From: Candidatus Saccharicenans sp.
GTDB taxonomy: Bacteria; Acidobacteriota; Aminicenantia; Aminicenantales; Saccharicenantaceae
Direction of reading: 5' to 3'
NCBI GenBank assembly: GCA_024653405.1
Contig: JANLGB010000108.1
Coordinates: forward strand, 1,291 to 7,237
Length of the DNA: 5,947 nucleotides
Below are positions 1 through 5,947 of the stretch, piece after piece. The translations under genes were made by a program, and so were the position numbers. The notes below the pieces were generated by a model. It did no database searches, was not told the origin of the DNA, and saw only the letters and a program-made list of their open reading frames with translations. Every line of letters begins with the position of its first letter. The first letter of the stretch is position 1.

Positions 1-299
1 AAGGTGATCTTGATGCCTTCACCTATTCTTTCAACCTTGGCCCCCTCCAGGTCACGACGCATCTCTTGAGCTTGTTTGTCCATCTGCCGTCCGATATAAG
101 CTCCAGCCGCTCCGCCCACGGCCGCGCCGACTATGGCCCCGGCCAGAGTATTGCCGGCAATTTTACCCACCACCGCTCCAGCCACGGCTCCGCCGGCCGC
201 GCCGATGGTTGCCCCCTTGGCCGTTTTGCTCCAGCTGGCACAGCTGATGTTCATGACAATCAGGCAGCCGATCAGAATAAACAGAAGAAATTTTTTCAT
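1..299 (-). CDS. Glycine-zipper envelope protein, N-terminus of a probable OmpA-family (YiaD-like) protein, partial at window edge
   Basis: The first 99 codons are visible; the 3' end runs off the window. Residues 1-19 form a Lys-Lys start and a hydrophobic export segment. Residues about 29-70 are a Gly/Ala-rich glycine zipper (repeated GAAGG, GAVVG, GAIVG, GAAVGG), which in this family forms a membrane-associated hairpin. It is followed by a charged helix (RQMDKQAQEMRRDL) and then AKVERIGEGIKIT, which I recognise as the lead-in to the OmpA C-terminal peptidoglycan-binding domain in YiaD-like proteins. That domain itself lies outside the window, so this is inference. Two cysteines could be lipidated: C12 (LIGC, but with a short hydrophobic run) and C20 (NISC, better length but an unusual Asn at -3). 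The start is supported by AGGAAG at 306-311, six bases upstream. It lies 49 bp after the DUF5107-TPR gene with no terminator seen between them, so co-transcription is likely. Confidence 0.82.
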   Translation of the reverse strand, partial: MKKFLLFILIGCLIVMNISCASWSKTAKGATIGAAGGAVAGAVVGKIAGNTLAGAIVGAAVGGAAGAYIGRQMDKQAQEMRRDLEGAKVERIGEGIKIT

Positions 300-348
300 G
301 TCCGTCTTCCTTTTGATATTTCTAAATATAACTTTAGGCGGTTTCTAC

Positions 349-3300
349 TCAAAGTGCAAGCTTTAATATTTTTGACCGGAACTCTCCGGGTAGGGAAGCC
401 AGGCTGGCCTGGGGCCAGGTTTTTGCCTTCAGGCCGACCTTCTTCCCGGCCAGCTGAGCAACACCAGCGTAAGGACCGGCCGGGAATTTCCGGCTGTAAT
501 CGATTATATCCAGGTATTTTTTCCGGGCCTTCTCCTTCTGGTTGAGGGCTTCATAGCAAAGAGCTTCCAGATAATCCTGGATTCTTTGGTCCGGCTCATA
601 AGGACGGCCCGTTCCCAGCTGTTCCGGATAGTCCCGGGACCGGTCAATTTCCTTCAGAGCATCGTTCCAGTTTTTTCCCAGCATCAGGTCAAGGGCTAAA
701 TGGAGATGGGTCCGGACGAACAGGCTATGAACCTCGCTGGCTCCCTCATAGGGCAGGACCTGCATTCTGTCCAGAAGGTTGGCTGCCTCCCGGTAGCGAG
801 CTTCAGTGAGCAGCGCTTTAACGGCATCGGACTGAAGGTACATATTATCAGGAAACTTTTCCAGGGCAGCCAGCGAATGGCTCAGAGCCTGGCTCTTGAG
901 TCCCTCATCCAGTTCATGCTTAATCAGGTGATGCCAGGTGCGCCAGGCTTCAGGGGCCAGTTGCCAGGCTCGCTGCAGGTCGCGGTAAGCGGCGGCCCGG
1001 TCGTCAGGATTCAGGTAAGCCCGGGCGATAAAGACCGGATAATAATCGGCATCATCCAAACTAGAAAACAATTGACGGGCTTCCTCCAACCGGCCTTTAT
1101 GCCAGAAAACCAGCCCCAGGTAATAGCGGAATTTCCAGCAATCTGGCTTCCGGGCGGCAGCCCATTCCAGGACGGGGATCGATTCTTCGCGGAAAGGAAA
1201 GACCAGCCAGGGTGAGGCTACAGCCGATTTTTCCAGGGCAGCTTGGCTTCTGTCCGGGTTGGGGTCTTGTTGCAAGTAGGCCAACCAGGCCAGGACTTCA
1301 GGATTTTCCGGGGAACGAGACAGCAGCTCCACGGATCTATCCGGTTGCCCGGTTCTCAGGTAGAACAGGGACAGCTCCAGGTAAGTCTCAGCCGGGAATT
1401 CATTGCGGATAAATTTTCGGAAATCGTCCAGGCGCCCAGGGTCCGGCTGCAACAGGTAGAGTTCATACCGGGCCAGGTGATTGAGAGGCTCAAGTTCAAG
1501 AATTTGCCGACAGACCTGGCGGGCTTCTTTTTTCCGCTGCTGAAGACGAAGGGCTACAGCCAGTAGTTCGAGGGGGAGGGGATTTTCCCGGTCGTAATTA
1601 ATCGCCCGACGGGCGTATTCTTCAGCCTGGGAAAAATCACCGTCGGCCAGGGCTATTTCCGCCAGCTGCAGGCAAGCCGGCAGGCACAGGGCGGGCGAGC
1701 GACTGGCCCAACCAAAGCTTTCCCGGGCTTCAGTCGGCAGGTTAAGTCTCCGGGAAACAAGACCGTAAACATAGTTAGCTTCAGGATCATACATGGAAAT
1801 TTCCAGGCTTCGTCGGGCCCAGGACAGCGCCTTCTGATATTCTCCCCGGCGCAGGTGGAGCTCGGCCAGGCGGGTGAGGGCCAGCAGATGGTCGGGTACC
1901 ATTTCTATGACCTGGCGGTATTTATCCAGAGCCGCGCTATAATCCCTTTCATTCTCCAAGGTCTGGGCTGCCAGGTAGAGAGATTCGGGAGAATCACCGG
2001 TCGGGCGGTGAAAGTTGAAGGGGCGCAACAGTTCCCTGGCCCGGAGGGGCTGGTGAATAATTTTCTGGCCCAGATAAATGGTCAAGTCGTCGGAACTGGA
2101 AATTCCGGCCAGGTGCAAATTGGTCTTCTCGGCCGGTCTCAGATAAATAGTCTGTGACTGGATTTCCTTTTCTCCCTGCTTGATTATTATTTTCTCCTTG
2201 ATGTTCTCCAGGGCATAGATTCCCAGTTCCAGCCCGTTATCTTTCGGGTTAAGGCTGAGCACAACTCCGGCCGCGGCCCCGGCCATCGGCCCTATTCCGC
2301 TGTAGGGGAACCAGAGTTCTTTCCAGGAATCGGAGGTGGCTGGAAAGAACGTCCCGTGATCCGATTGGTTAAGCAGCCGGCCGGACTGGGGCTCGGTATA
2401 CTGGCCATCGGCATCCGTCAGGAGGTCAACCCAGATTTCACCGGCCCGGCTGAGGTCCCAGATCCAGATTTTCTTTCCCGGCATGTCAGAGTAAAGGGCC
2501 TGGTGGCCAAAACCGGAATCGGATGCCTGGTAATAGCCACCATAGAAATGTTCATAATGGCCAACCACAAAATAACTCTTGGAGCCGCCGAAATTATTAT
2601 TTCGGTACCAGGAAAGGTCCCGTCCCTCAGCCTCAATCGGCCACGGTTCCAGGGGGACAGAATAATCATGGCCTATTTGATATTTTCCCGGGAAAATATA
2701 TTTCAGGTCGGGGCTGACCGGGACGGCCGGACACATCCAGGCATAATACGATTGACGGTAAGGACCGGGATTTGTCCAACGAGCCCTGGTCTCAAAGTAA
2801 GCCCGGTCTGGATAGACGGTTATGGCCACCTGCCAGCGGGTGCGCGAGGGCCAGTCGTAATTGCCCACGGTGCAAACCAGGCGCCCGTCCGGTTTCTTTT
2901 CCAACAGGTAATCAACTGGGGTGGCCGTGGACGGGGCATGCCCTATAATCCCGAAATTGAATTCGATGCCGCCCGAAGTCCAGGGGCCGCGCAGGCTGAT
3001 TTCCCTGAATTTAAGCACCCGATTGGTATAAAGGAATTGGCGGCCGGTGATTAAATCGGTGGCCCCCCAGACCTTACCCCCGACTTCTGGGAGGATGGAT
3101 ACTTCTATGAATTTATTTTTAAGGCGGACTACCGTCCAGTCCTGGAGCCGGGACTCGGCTGAAAAGCCATTGAAGACAAAATAGGGGTAAATCCTGGAAC
3201 CTGAACCCCAGAGCGAGGAACGGGCAAAGACTGGAATGGGGTCGGGGTCGGAAAAGGGGTAGGTGGTGATGGTTTCCTGGTTGACGGTCGCTGTGGCCTG

Positions 3301-3393
3301 CTGACCTGAATCACAAGAGGAAAGAAAAAGTGACAACCAGGCTAACATGATCAGGAGAGATGCCTTAGTTTCCTGTCTCAAAGCTTGGCTCAT
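349..3393 (-). CDS. DUF5107 and TPR-repeat lipoprotein, 1014 aa
   Basis: This is a large secreted lipoprotein of unknown function. Residues 1-27 are a lipoprotein signal: a basic start, a hydrophobic core (about 12-24) and the lipobox LSSC with C27 as lipidation site; Asp follows at +2. After a short linker, residues about 76-370 match DUF5107, a beta-sandwich family related to galactose-mutarotase-like folds. Recognisable blocks are LPEVGGKVWG (101-110), GGIEFNFGIIGHAP (141-154), the aromatic-rich segment around 280-315, and YTEPQSGRL (332-340). A small beta region follows (about 371-455). From about 468 to 980 the protein is helical, with clear TPR units at about 468-501, 502-535, 569-602 and 603-636 and more degenerate repeats afterwards. 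The family fold suggests sugar binding or processing, and TPRs suggest protein contacts; neither substrate nor activity can be read from the sequence. The start is supported by GGAG at 3402-3405, eight bases upstream; two nearby upstream ATGs are out of frame. The 3' neighbour is a glycine-zipper envelope protein. Confidence 0.9.
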   Translation of the reverse strand: MSQALRQETKASLLIMLAWLSLFLSSCDSGQQATATVNQETITTYPFSDPDPIPVFARSSLWGSGSRIYPYFVFNGFSAESRLQDWTVVRLKNKFIEVSILPEVGGKVWGATDLITGRQFLYTNRVLKFREISLRGPWTSGGIEFNFGIIGHAPSTATPVDYLLEKKPDGRLVCTVGNYDWPSRTRWQVAITVYPDRAYFETRARWTNPGPYRQSYYAWMCPAVPVSPDLKYIFPGKYQIGHDYSVPLEPWPIEAEGRDLSWYRNNNFGGSKSYFVVGHYEHFYGGYYQASDSGFGHQALYSDMPGKKIWIWDLSRAGEIWVDLLTDADGQYTEPQSGRLLNQSDHGTFFPATSDSWKELWFPYSGIGPMAGAAAGVVLSLNPKDNGLELGIYALENIKEKIIIKQGEKEIQSQTIYLRPAEKTNLHLAGISSSDDLTIYLGQKIIHQPLRARELLRPFNFHRPTGDSPESLYLAAQTLENERDYSAALDKYRQVIEMVPDHLLALTRLAELHLRRGEYQKALSWARRSLEISMYDPEANYVYGLVSRRLNLPTEARESFGWASRSPALCLPACLQLAEIALADGDFSQAEEYARRAINYDRENPLPLELLAVALRLQQRKKEARQVCRQILELEPLNHLARYELYLLQPDPGRLDDFRKFIRNEFPAETYLELSLFYLRTGQPDRSVELLSRSPENPEVLAWLAYLQQDPNPDRSQAALEKSAVASPWLVFPFREESIPVLEWAAARKPDCWKFRYYLGLVFWHKGRLEEARQLFSSLDDADYYPVFIARAYLNPDDRAAAYRDLQRAWQLAPEAWRTWHHLIKHELDEGLKSQALSHSLAALEKFPDNMYLQSDAVKALLTEARYREAANLLDRMQVLPYEGASEVHSLFVRTHLHLALDLMLGKNWNDALKEIDRSRDYPEQLGTGRPYEPDQRIQDYLEALCYEALNQKEKARKKYLDIIDYSRKFPAGPYAGVAQLAGKKVGLKAKTWPQASLASLPGEFRSKILKLAL

Positions 3394-3602
3394 CTGTCCA
3401 TCTCCATAAGTAAATTGCTTGCAATTTTAAGCCGGATAGGACCGGCCTTTATCTGGCGCTGACTATGATTTCATAAGTTCGATAATGTTGGCAACTTATT
3501 AAATGAGGCAAACCTCAGCGGTTTATATGGTCGGGTCAAGCCATGACCAGGAAGTTAGCTGTCAGTCAGCCCGGCTTTAACTTACAGAGCGCTAGACCTG
3601 GT
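3394..3602. other. Intergenic spacer with short inverted repeats, no gene
   Basis: This 209-bp gap separates the MBL-fold gene from the DUF5107-TPR gene. No ORF with a ribosome binding site is visible on either strand. It contains a 5-bp hairpin GCCGG/CCGGC (3431-3446), TATGA-TT-TCATA (3464-3475), a 7-bp AT-rich repeat ATAAGTT/AACTTAT (3473-3499) and TGAGG-CAAA-CCTCA (3504-3517). The gap probably carries the end of one transcript and the promoter for the next gene, but I cannot name a convincing -35/-10 pair for the minus strand. Confidence 0.5.
3504..3517 (-). terminator. Weak candidate terminator hairpin after the MBL-fold gene
   Basis: A perfect 5-bp stem with a 4-base loop (TGAGG-TTTG-CCTCA on the minus strand) is followed by TTTAATAAG. 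The stem is short and the T-run is only three bases, so this is a weak intrinsic terminator at best. It lies about 85 bp after the stop codon of the upstream gene. Confidence 0.22.
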
Positions 3603-4532
3603 CTACTTCTTTTCCATAATTTCCTGATAGATTATCTCAATGAGCGGCGGGCGCCTGACCGGAGAACCGGCCGGAGGCGGCTGCACCCCAAAGGCCGATT
3701 TAATTTCATCGAGCGTCCGGCCCTGCTCGATCATTTGGCGCACCCGGGCTTCTTTGTCTTTCAAGCTGTCAATCAGCCCGGCTGCTTCCTGGCGCCCGGC
3801 CGGGTCGGCATGCCCCGACAGGTAGATTTCTATTTCCGGATTGTAATTCAGCATGGCCTGCAGGGTCTTTAAGTAGCCGAAGAAGGTGCCGTTCTTATGC
3901 TTGTGAATCAGGGGATCGCGACCGTAAAACATCAGGTCGCCAACGATGGCCACCCGGCTTCCGGGAATAAAAATGATGGTATCGCCGCTGGTATGGGCCG
4001 GACCAAAATTCTTGAGTTCGAGGCGGGTGCCTTCAAAGTCAAGAACCTGGCTGTTTTCATAGGTTTCCGAAGGAAGAATGTCTTTAAGTTCCGGGGTTTG
4101 TTCTACGGCTGGCAGCATTTCTTCATAGGTTTTCCGGTGGGCTAACAACCTGACTTTCTGGTTCAGGCCGCGCAGACCGTTGACATGGTCGCCGTCGCTG
4201 TGGGTAAGAATGATCATCAGCAGCGGTTTAGCTGAAATCTTCTGGATTTCGGCCAGCATGGCCAGAAAAGAATCCGGCGTCATCTTGGCATCAACCAGCA
4301 AATTACTTTTCGGCCCAGCTATGAAATAACAGTTGGCACCCGAGCCGCCTTTGATTAGGTAGATGTTATCTTTGACCTTTTCGATAGTCAGAGGCGGGGG
4401 AGAGGTCTGCTGCTGGGTCAGCAACGGGGATACCCCAAGTATTATTCCCGCCACAAAAATAAATAGCCCGACCAGACTGGCCTTTTTTCTCCAGGATGAT
4501 GAATTTCTTTGAATAAGAATGATATTTTTCAT
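3603..4532 (-). CDS. Exported or membrane-anchored metallo-beta-lactamase-fold metallohydrolase, 309 aa
   Basis: This is an MBL-superfamily hydrolase. Residues 1-17 are polar and basic and residues about 18-38 are a hydrophobic segment, so the enzyme is exported or anchored facing the periplasm; no clear AxA cleavage site is seen. The MBL domain begins at about 50 (IEKVKDNIYLIKGGSGANCYFI). Metal-binding motifs are LTHSDGDHVNG (H111, D113, D115, H116), PAHTSGD (H180), VGDLMF (D199) and SGH (H241). The canonical HxHxDH is thus HxDxDH, a variant I believe occurs in other MBL families, so the enzyme may still bind metal. The substrate cannot be assigned. The tail (about 245-309) is helical, then Pro-rich (VQPPPAGSPVRRPP), then helical to the end. 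The start is set by a strong AGGAGG at 4538-4543 just upstream and by a good promoter in front. Nothing shows resistance to beta-lactams; most members of this fold act on other esters, lactones or thioesters. Confidence 0.9.
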   Translation of the reverse strand: MKNIILIQRNSSSWRKKASLVGLFIFVAGIILGVSPLLTQQQTSPPPLTIEKVKDNIYLIKGGSGANCYFIAGPKSNLLVDAKMTPDSFLAMLAEIQKISAKPLLMIILTHSDGDHVNGLRGLNQKVRLLAHRKTYEEMLPAVEQTPELKDILPSETYENSQVLDFEGTRLELKNFGPAHTSGDTIIFIPGSRVAIVGDLMFYGRDPLIHKHKNGTFFGYLKTLQAMLNYNPEIEIYLSGHADPAGRQEAAGLIDSLKDKEARVRQMIEQGRTLDEIKSAFGVQPPPAGSPVRRPPLIEIIYQEIMEKK

Positions 4533-4561
4533 AAGACCCTCCTGATTAGCACTACATAAAT

Positions 4562-4589
4562 TTTATAGCACGGAAGCGGCTTGACTCAA
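4562..4589 (-). promoter_or_regulatory. Predicted sigma70-type promoter of the MBL-fold gene
   Basis: On the minus strand TTGAGT (4584-4589) is followed, after 16 bases, by TATAAA (4562-4567). This predicts a transcript start near 4555 and a short leader of about 22 bases ending in the AGGAGG site. Position, spacing and leader length fit the MBL-fold gene well. The prediction is by consensus only. Confidence 0.55.
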
Positions 4590-4868
4590 AATCATTTTAT
4601 CAGGAATAAAATATCGGCAGTTGAAGGATAATTAGAAACTGCTTGAGGCTGAGCCCACCGGGACCAGAGAGAAGGTGAGATTAATTATTAGCAAGTCATT
4701 GATATTTCCTGGGCTTTACTCTTGTCCTTAACGAACAGTTAGCTGCGGTCGTCGGCCAGGTTAAGAAACAGACCGAACATCCAGGGGCGAAAAATGGGGC
4801 GAAAGTCAGGCAAAATATTTCGCTGTGGGCCTTATTTTGGCTTTTATAACTATCAGGCCCTTCGGCGC

Positions 4869-4883
4869 CAGGAGCTGCTCCTG
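4869..4883 (-). terminator. Small hairpin downstream of sucD, possible transcript end
   Basis: CAGGAG and CTCCTG form a perfect 6-bp stem around a 3-base loop, starting 28 bases after the sucD stop codon. No T-run follows on the minus strand, so it is not a standard intrinsic terminator; it could stabilise the transcript end or be chance. Confidence 0.25.
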
Positions 4884-4910
4884 CATTCAGGCCCCGTTAG
4901 AGAAAGGTTG

Positions 4911-5789
4911 CTATCTTCTGGCGAGGACTTCGGCCGTCATCCGGCCGATGTGCGCCGGATTAGCGATGATGGTGACTCCGGCTTCAGCCAGCCGCCTGAT
5001 TTTATCCCGGGCTGAACCCTGGCTGCCCTCGATGATGGCCCCGGCATGTCCCAGGCGCCTTCCCGGCGGGGCAGTCAGGCCGGCCACATAAGCCAGCACC
5101 GGCTTGGGATAGTCTGATTTTTTAAGATAATCGGCGGCTTCTTCCTCGGCTCGACCACCAATCTCGCCAATCAGCACCACCACTTCGGTCTGCGGGTCAA
5201 TCTTAAACATTTCCAGTAATTCAACGAATTTTAACCCCAGGACCGGGTCCCCCCCTATGCCCACGGCGGTTGATTGTCCCAGGCCCAGACTGGTCAGCTG
5301 GTGCACCGCCTCGTAAGTCAGGGTACCGGAGCGGGAGATCAGGCCCACTGGTCCGGCTCGGTGGATGGGGCCGGGCATTATTCCGACCTTGCTCTTTCCG
5401 GGAGAGATCACTCCCGGCGTATTCGGCCCGATTAAGGCGGCTCCGTATTTTTTCAACCAGGCTTTGGCCCGGAGTATATCCAGGACGGGAATTCCTTCGG
5501 TTATACAAACGATGAGTTTTAGGCCGGCCTCGGCCGCTTCCATGATGGCTTCGGCTCCAGCCAGAGGCGGAACAAAAATTACCGAGACGTCTGGGGACTG
5601 GTCGCGAACAGCTTCTTCCACCGTGTTGTATACCGGTAGCCCGAGATGAACCTGTCCCCTCTTGCCCGGAGTAACACCGGCTACCAGCTGGGTACCATAT
5701 TCCAGCATTTTCTCTGAATGGAAGGTGGCTTCCCGGCCGGTAAATCCCTGGACCAGGACTCTTGACCTTTCATCAATCAGAATACTCAT
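4911..5789 (-). CDS. sucD: Succinyl-CoA synthetase (succinate-CoA ligase) subunit alpha, 292 aa
   Basis: The alpha subunit of the TCA-cycle enzyme that interconverts succinyl-CoA and succinate with formation of ATP or GTP, in the cytoplasm, together with SucC. The length is normal for the family and the sequence aligns end to end with E. coli SucD from memory. Visible motifs are the CoA-binding GFTGREATFHSE (15-26), GVTPGKRG (38-45), ITEGIP (96-101), GPNTPGVI (121-128), SRSGTLTYEA (152-161), GIGGDP (177-182), IGEIGG (207-212) with E209, and GHAGAI (247-252) containing H248, the residue that is phosphorylated during catalysis. Thr124 stands where E. coli has Cys. The start codon overlaps the sucC stop (ATGA) and has no strong ribosome binding site in front, which suggests translational coupling. 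Nucleotide preference depends mainly on SucC, most of which lies outside the window. Confidence 0.97.
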   Translation of the reverse strand: MSILIDERSRVLVQGFTGREATFHSEKMLEYGTQLVAGVTPGKRGQVHLGLPVYNTVEEAVRDQSPDVSVIFVPPLAGAEAIMEAAEAGLKLIVCITEGIPVLDILRAKAWLKKYGAALIGPNTPGVISPGKSKVGIMPGPIHRAGPVGLISRSGTLTYEAVHQLTSLGLGQSTAVGIGGDPVLGLKFVELLEMFKIDPQTEVVVLIGEIGGRAEEEAADYLKKSDYPKPVLAYVAGLTAPPGRRLGHAGAIIEGSQGSARDKIRRLAEAGVTIIANPAHIGRMTAEVLARR

Positions 5790-5947
5790 GTTATTTGTCC
5801 GCTCAGGTCCACTGCCAGCCGGGCCGCTTCTTCCAGGCTGGCAGCAAAATGGAAGGGTAGGCCTGATTGCTCCAGGATTTTCCGACCCTCAGCCATGTTG
5901 GTTCCTGCCAGCCTGACCACCACCGGCTGTTTCAGGGATAGTTTCTT
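5786..5947 (-). CDS. sucC: Succinyl-CoA synthetase subunit beta, C-terminal 53 residues, partial at window edge
   Basis: Too short for a standard ORF cutoff, but clear when the minus strand is translated from position 5947. The fragment contains KQPVVVRLAGTNMAEGRKIL, matching the C-terminal segment of SucC (E. coli has VPVVVRLEGNNAELGAKKL), followed by a short helical end and a TGA stop. This region belongs to the C-terminal ligase domain that contacts the alpha subunit; the ATP-grasp domain is outside the window. The stop codon overlaps the sucD start by four bases, so the two subunits are made from one message in the usual sucC-sucD order. Confidence 0.93.
   Translation of the reverse strand, partial: KKLSLKQPVVVRLAGTNMAEGRKILEQSGLPFHFAASLEEAARLAVDLSGQIT

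Larger units (their letters stand above)
4533..4910. other. Intergenic spacer between sucD and the MBL-fold gene, no supported gene
   Basis: This 378-bp gap is more AT-rich than the flanking genes in its central part. It holds the MBL-gene promoter and leader at the low-coordinate end and a small hairpin just after sucD at the other end. An 8-base direct repeat TCAGGCCC (4853-4860 and 4887-4894) flanks that hairpin. A plus-strand TTGACT (4581-4586) with an AT-rich stretch 17-18 bases on resembles a promoter facing the other way, but no credible plus-strand gene follows. I see no tRNA or riboswitch fold in the remainder. Confidence 0.55.

Noticed and set aside
66..545. Plus-strand open frame of 159 codons across the glycine-zipper gene and the end of the TPR gene
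   Set aside because: It crosses two opposite-strand genes and their spacer, and its composition (His/Ser/Arg/Pro-rich) is that of a shadow translation.
700..1566. Three plus-strand open frames opposite the TPR region
   Set aside because: They are mutually overlapping shadows of the TPR-coding strand with no domain signal.
2356..3054. Long plus-strand open frame (232 codons) opposite the DUF5107 region
   Set aside because: It is antisense to a well-supported protein domain, has no recognisable family features and no convincing ribosome binding site; long antisense frames are expected from the codon bias of the real gene.
3412..3600. Promoter for the DUF5107-TPR gene
   Set aside because: Several TTGNCN-like and AT-rich hexamers exist on the minus strand, but none has both a good -10 and a 16-18 base spacer, so I did not annotate one.
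3603..4532. True beta-lactamase (antibiotic resistance) reading of the MBL-fold gene
   Set aside because: The fold is shared by many hydrolases; the HxDxDH motif and the long tail do not match the classical B1 or B3 enzymes as I know them.
4794..5091. Plus-strand frames starting in the spacer and running into sucD antisense
   Set aside because: Most of their length is antisense to the highly conserved sucD end, and two competing frames exist with no family resemblance.
5221..5916. Other frames on both strands within sucD and sucC
   Set aside because: They overlap the SucD and SucC coding sequence, which is conserved motif by motif.
1..5947. CRISPR array, insertion sequence, tRNA, rRNA or attachment site
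   Set aside because: No regularly spaced repeats, transposase-like frame, terminal inverted repeats or tRNA-like fold was seen on reading either strand.

Overview
The window comes from a bacterial chromosome of moderately high GC. Every gene I can support lies on the minus strand, so transcription runs from high to low coordinates. Both end genes are cut by the window edge. The gene set suggests a Gram-negative-type (diderm) bacterium: there is an OmpA/glycine-zipper envelope protein start and a DUF5107-TPR lipoprotein. The style of the DUF5107-TPR protein and of the SucD sequence would fit Acidobacteriota, perhaps the Aminicenantes group. That placement is inference from general familiarity, not proof.

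Layout in the direction of transcription. (1) At 5947-4911 lie the last 53 codons of sucC and a complete sucD, joined by a 4-base ATGA overlap; these are the beta and alpha subunits of succinyl-CoA synthetase (TCA cycle). (2) A 378-bp spacer (4910-4533) holds a small hairpin just after sucD and a good sigma70-type promoter in front of the next gene. (3) At 4532-3603 is an exported or membrane-anchored metallo-beta-lactamase-fold hydrolase with all expected metal ligands except a His-to-Asp change in the second position of the HxHxDH motif. (4) A 209-bp spacer (3602-3394) contains several short inverted repeats. (5) At 3393-349 is a 1014-residue lipoprotein with an N-terminal DUF5107 (mutarotase-like beta-sandwich) and a long C-terminal TPR solenoid. 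(6) After only 49 bp, 299-1 is the start of a small envelope protein with a glycine zipper, almost certainly the N-terminus of an OmpA-like peptidoglycan-binding protein.

The sucCD pair is ordinary core metabolism. The other three genes all have export signals and so probably act in the periplasm or envelope. The DUF5107-TPR gene and the glycine-zipper gene are close enough to be one transcription unit, which would pair a possible carbohydrate-recognising TPR lipoprotein with a cell-wall-tethering protein. I found no mobile element, CRISPR array, tRNA or rRNA. I see no clear new system; the DUF5107-TPR/OmpA pair is the least understood part and the best candidate for follow-up.
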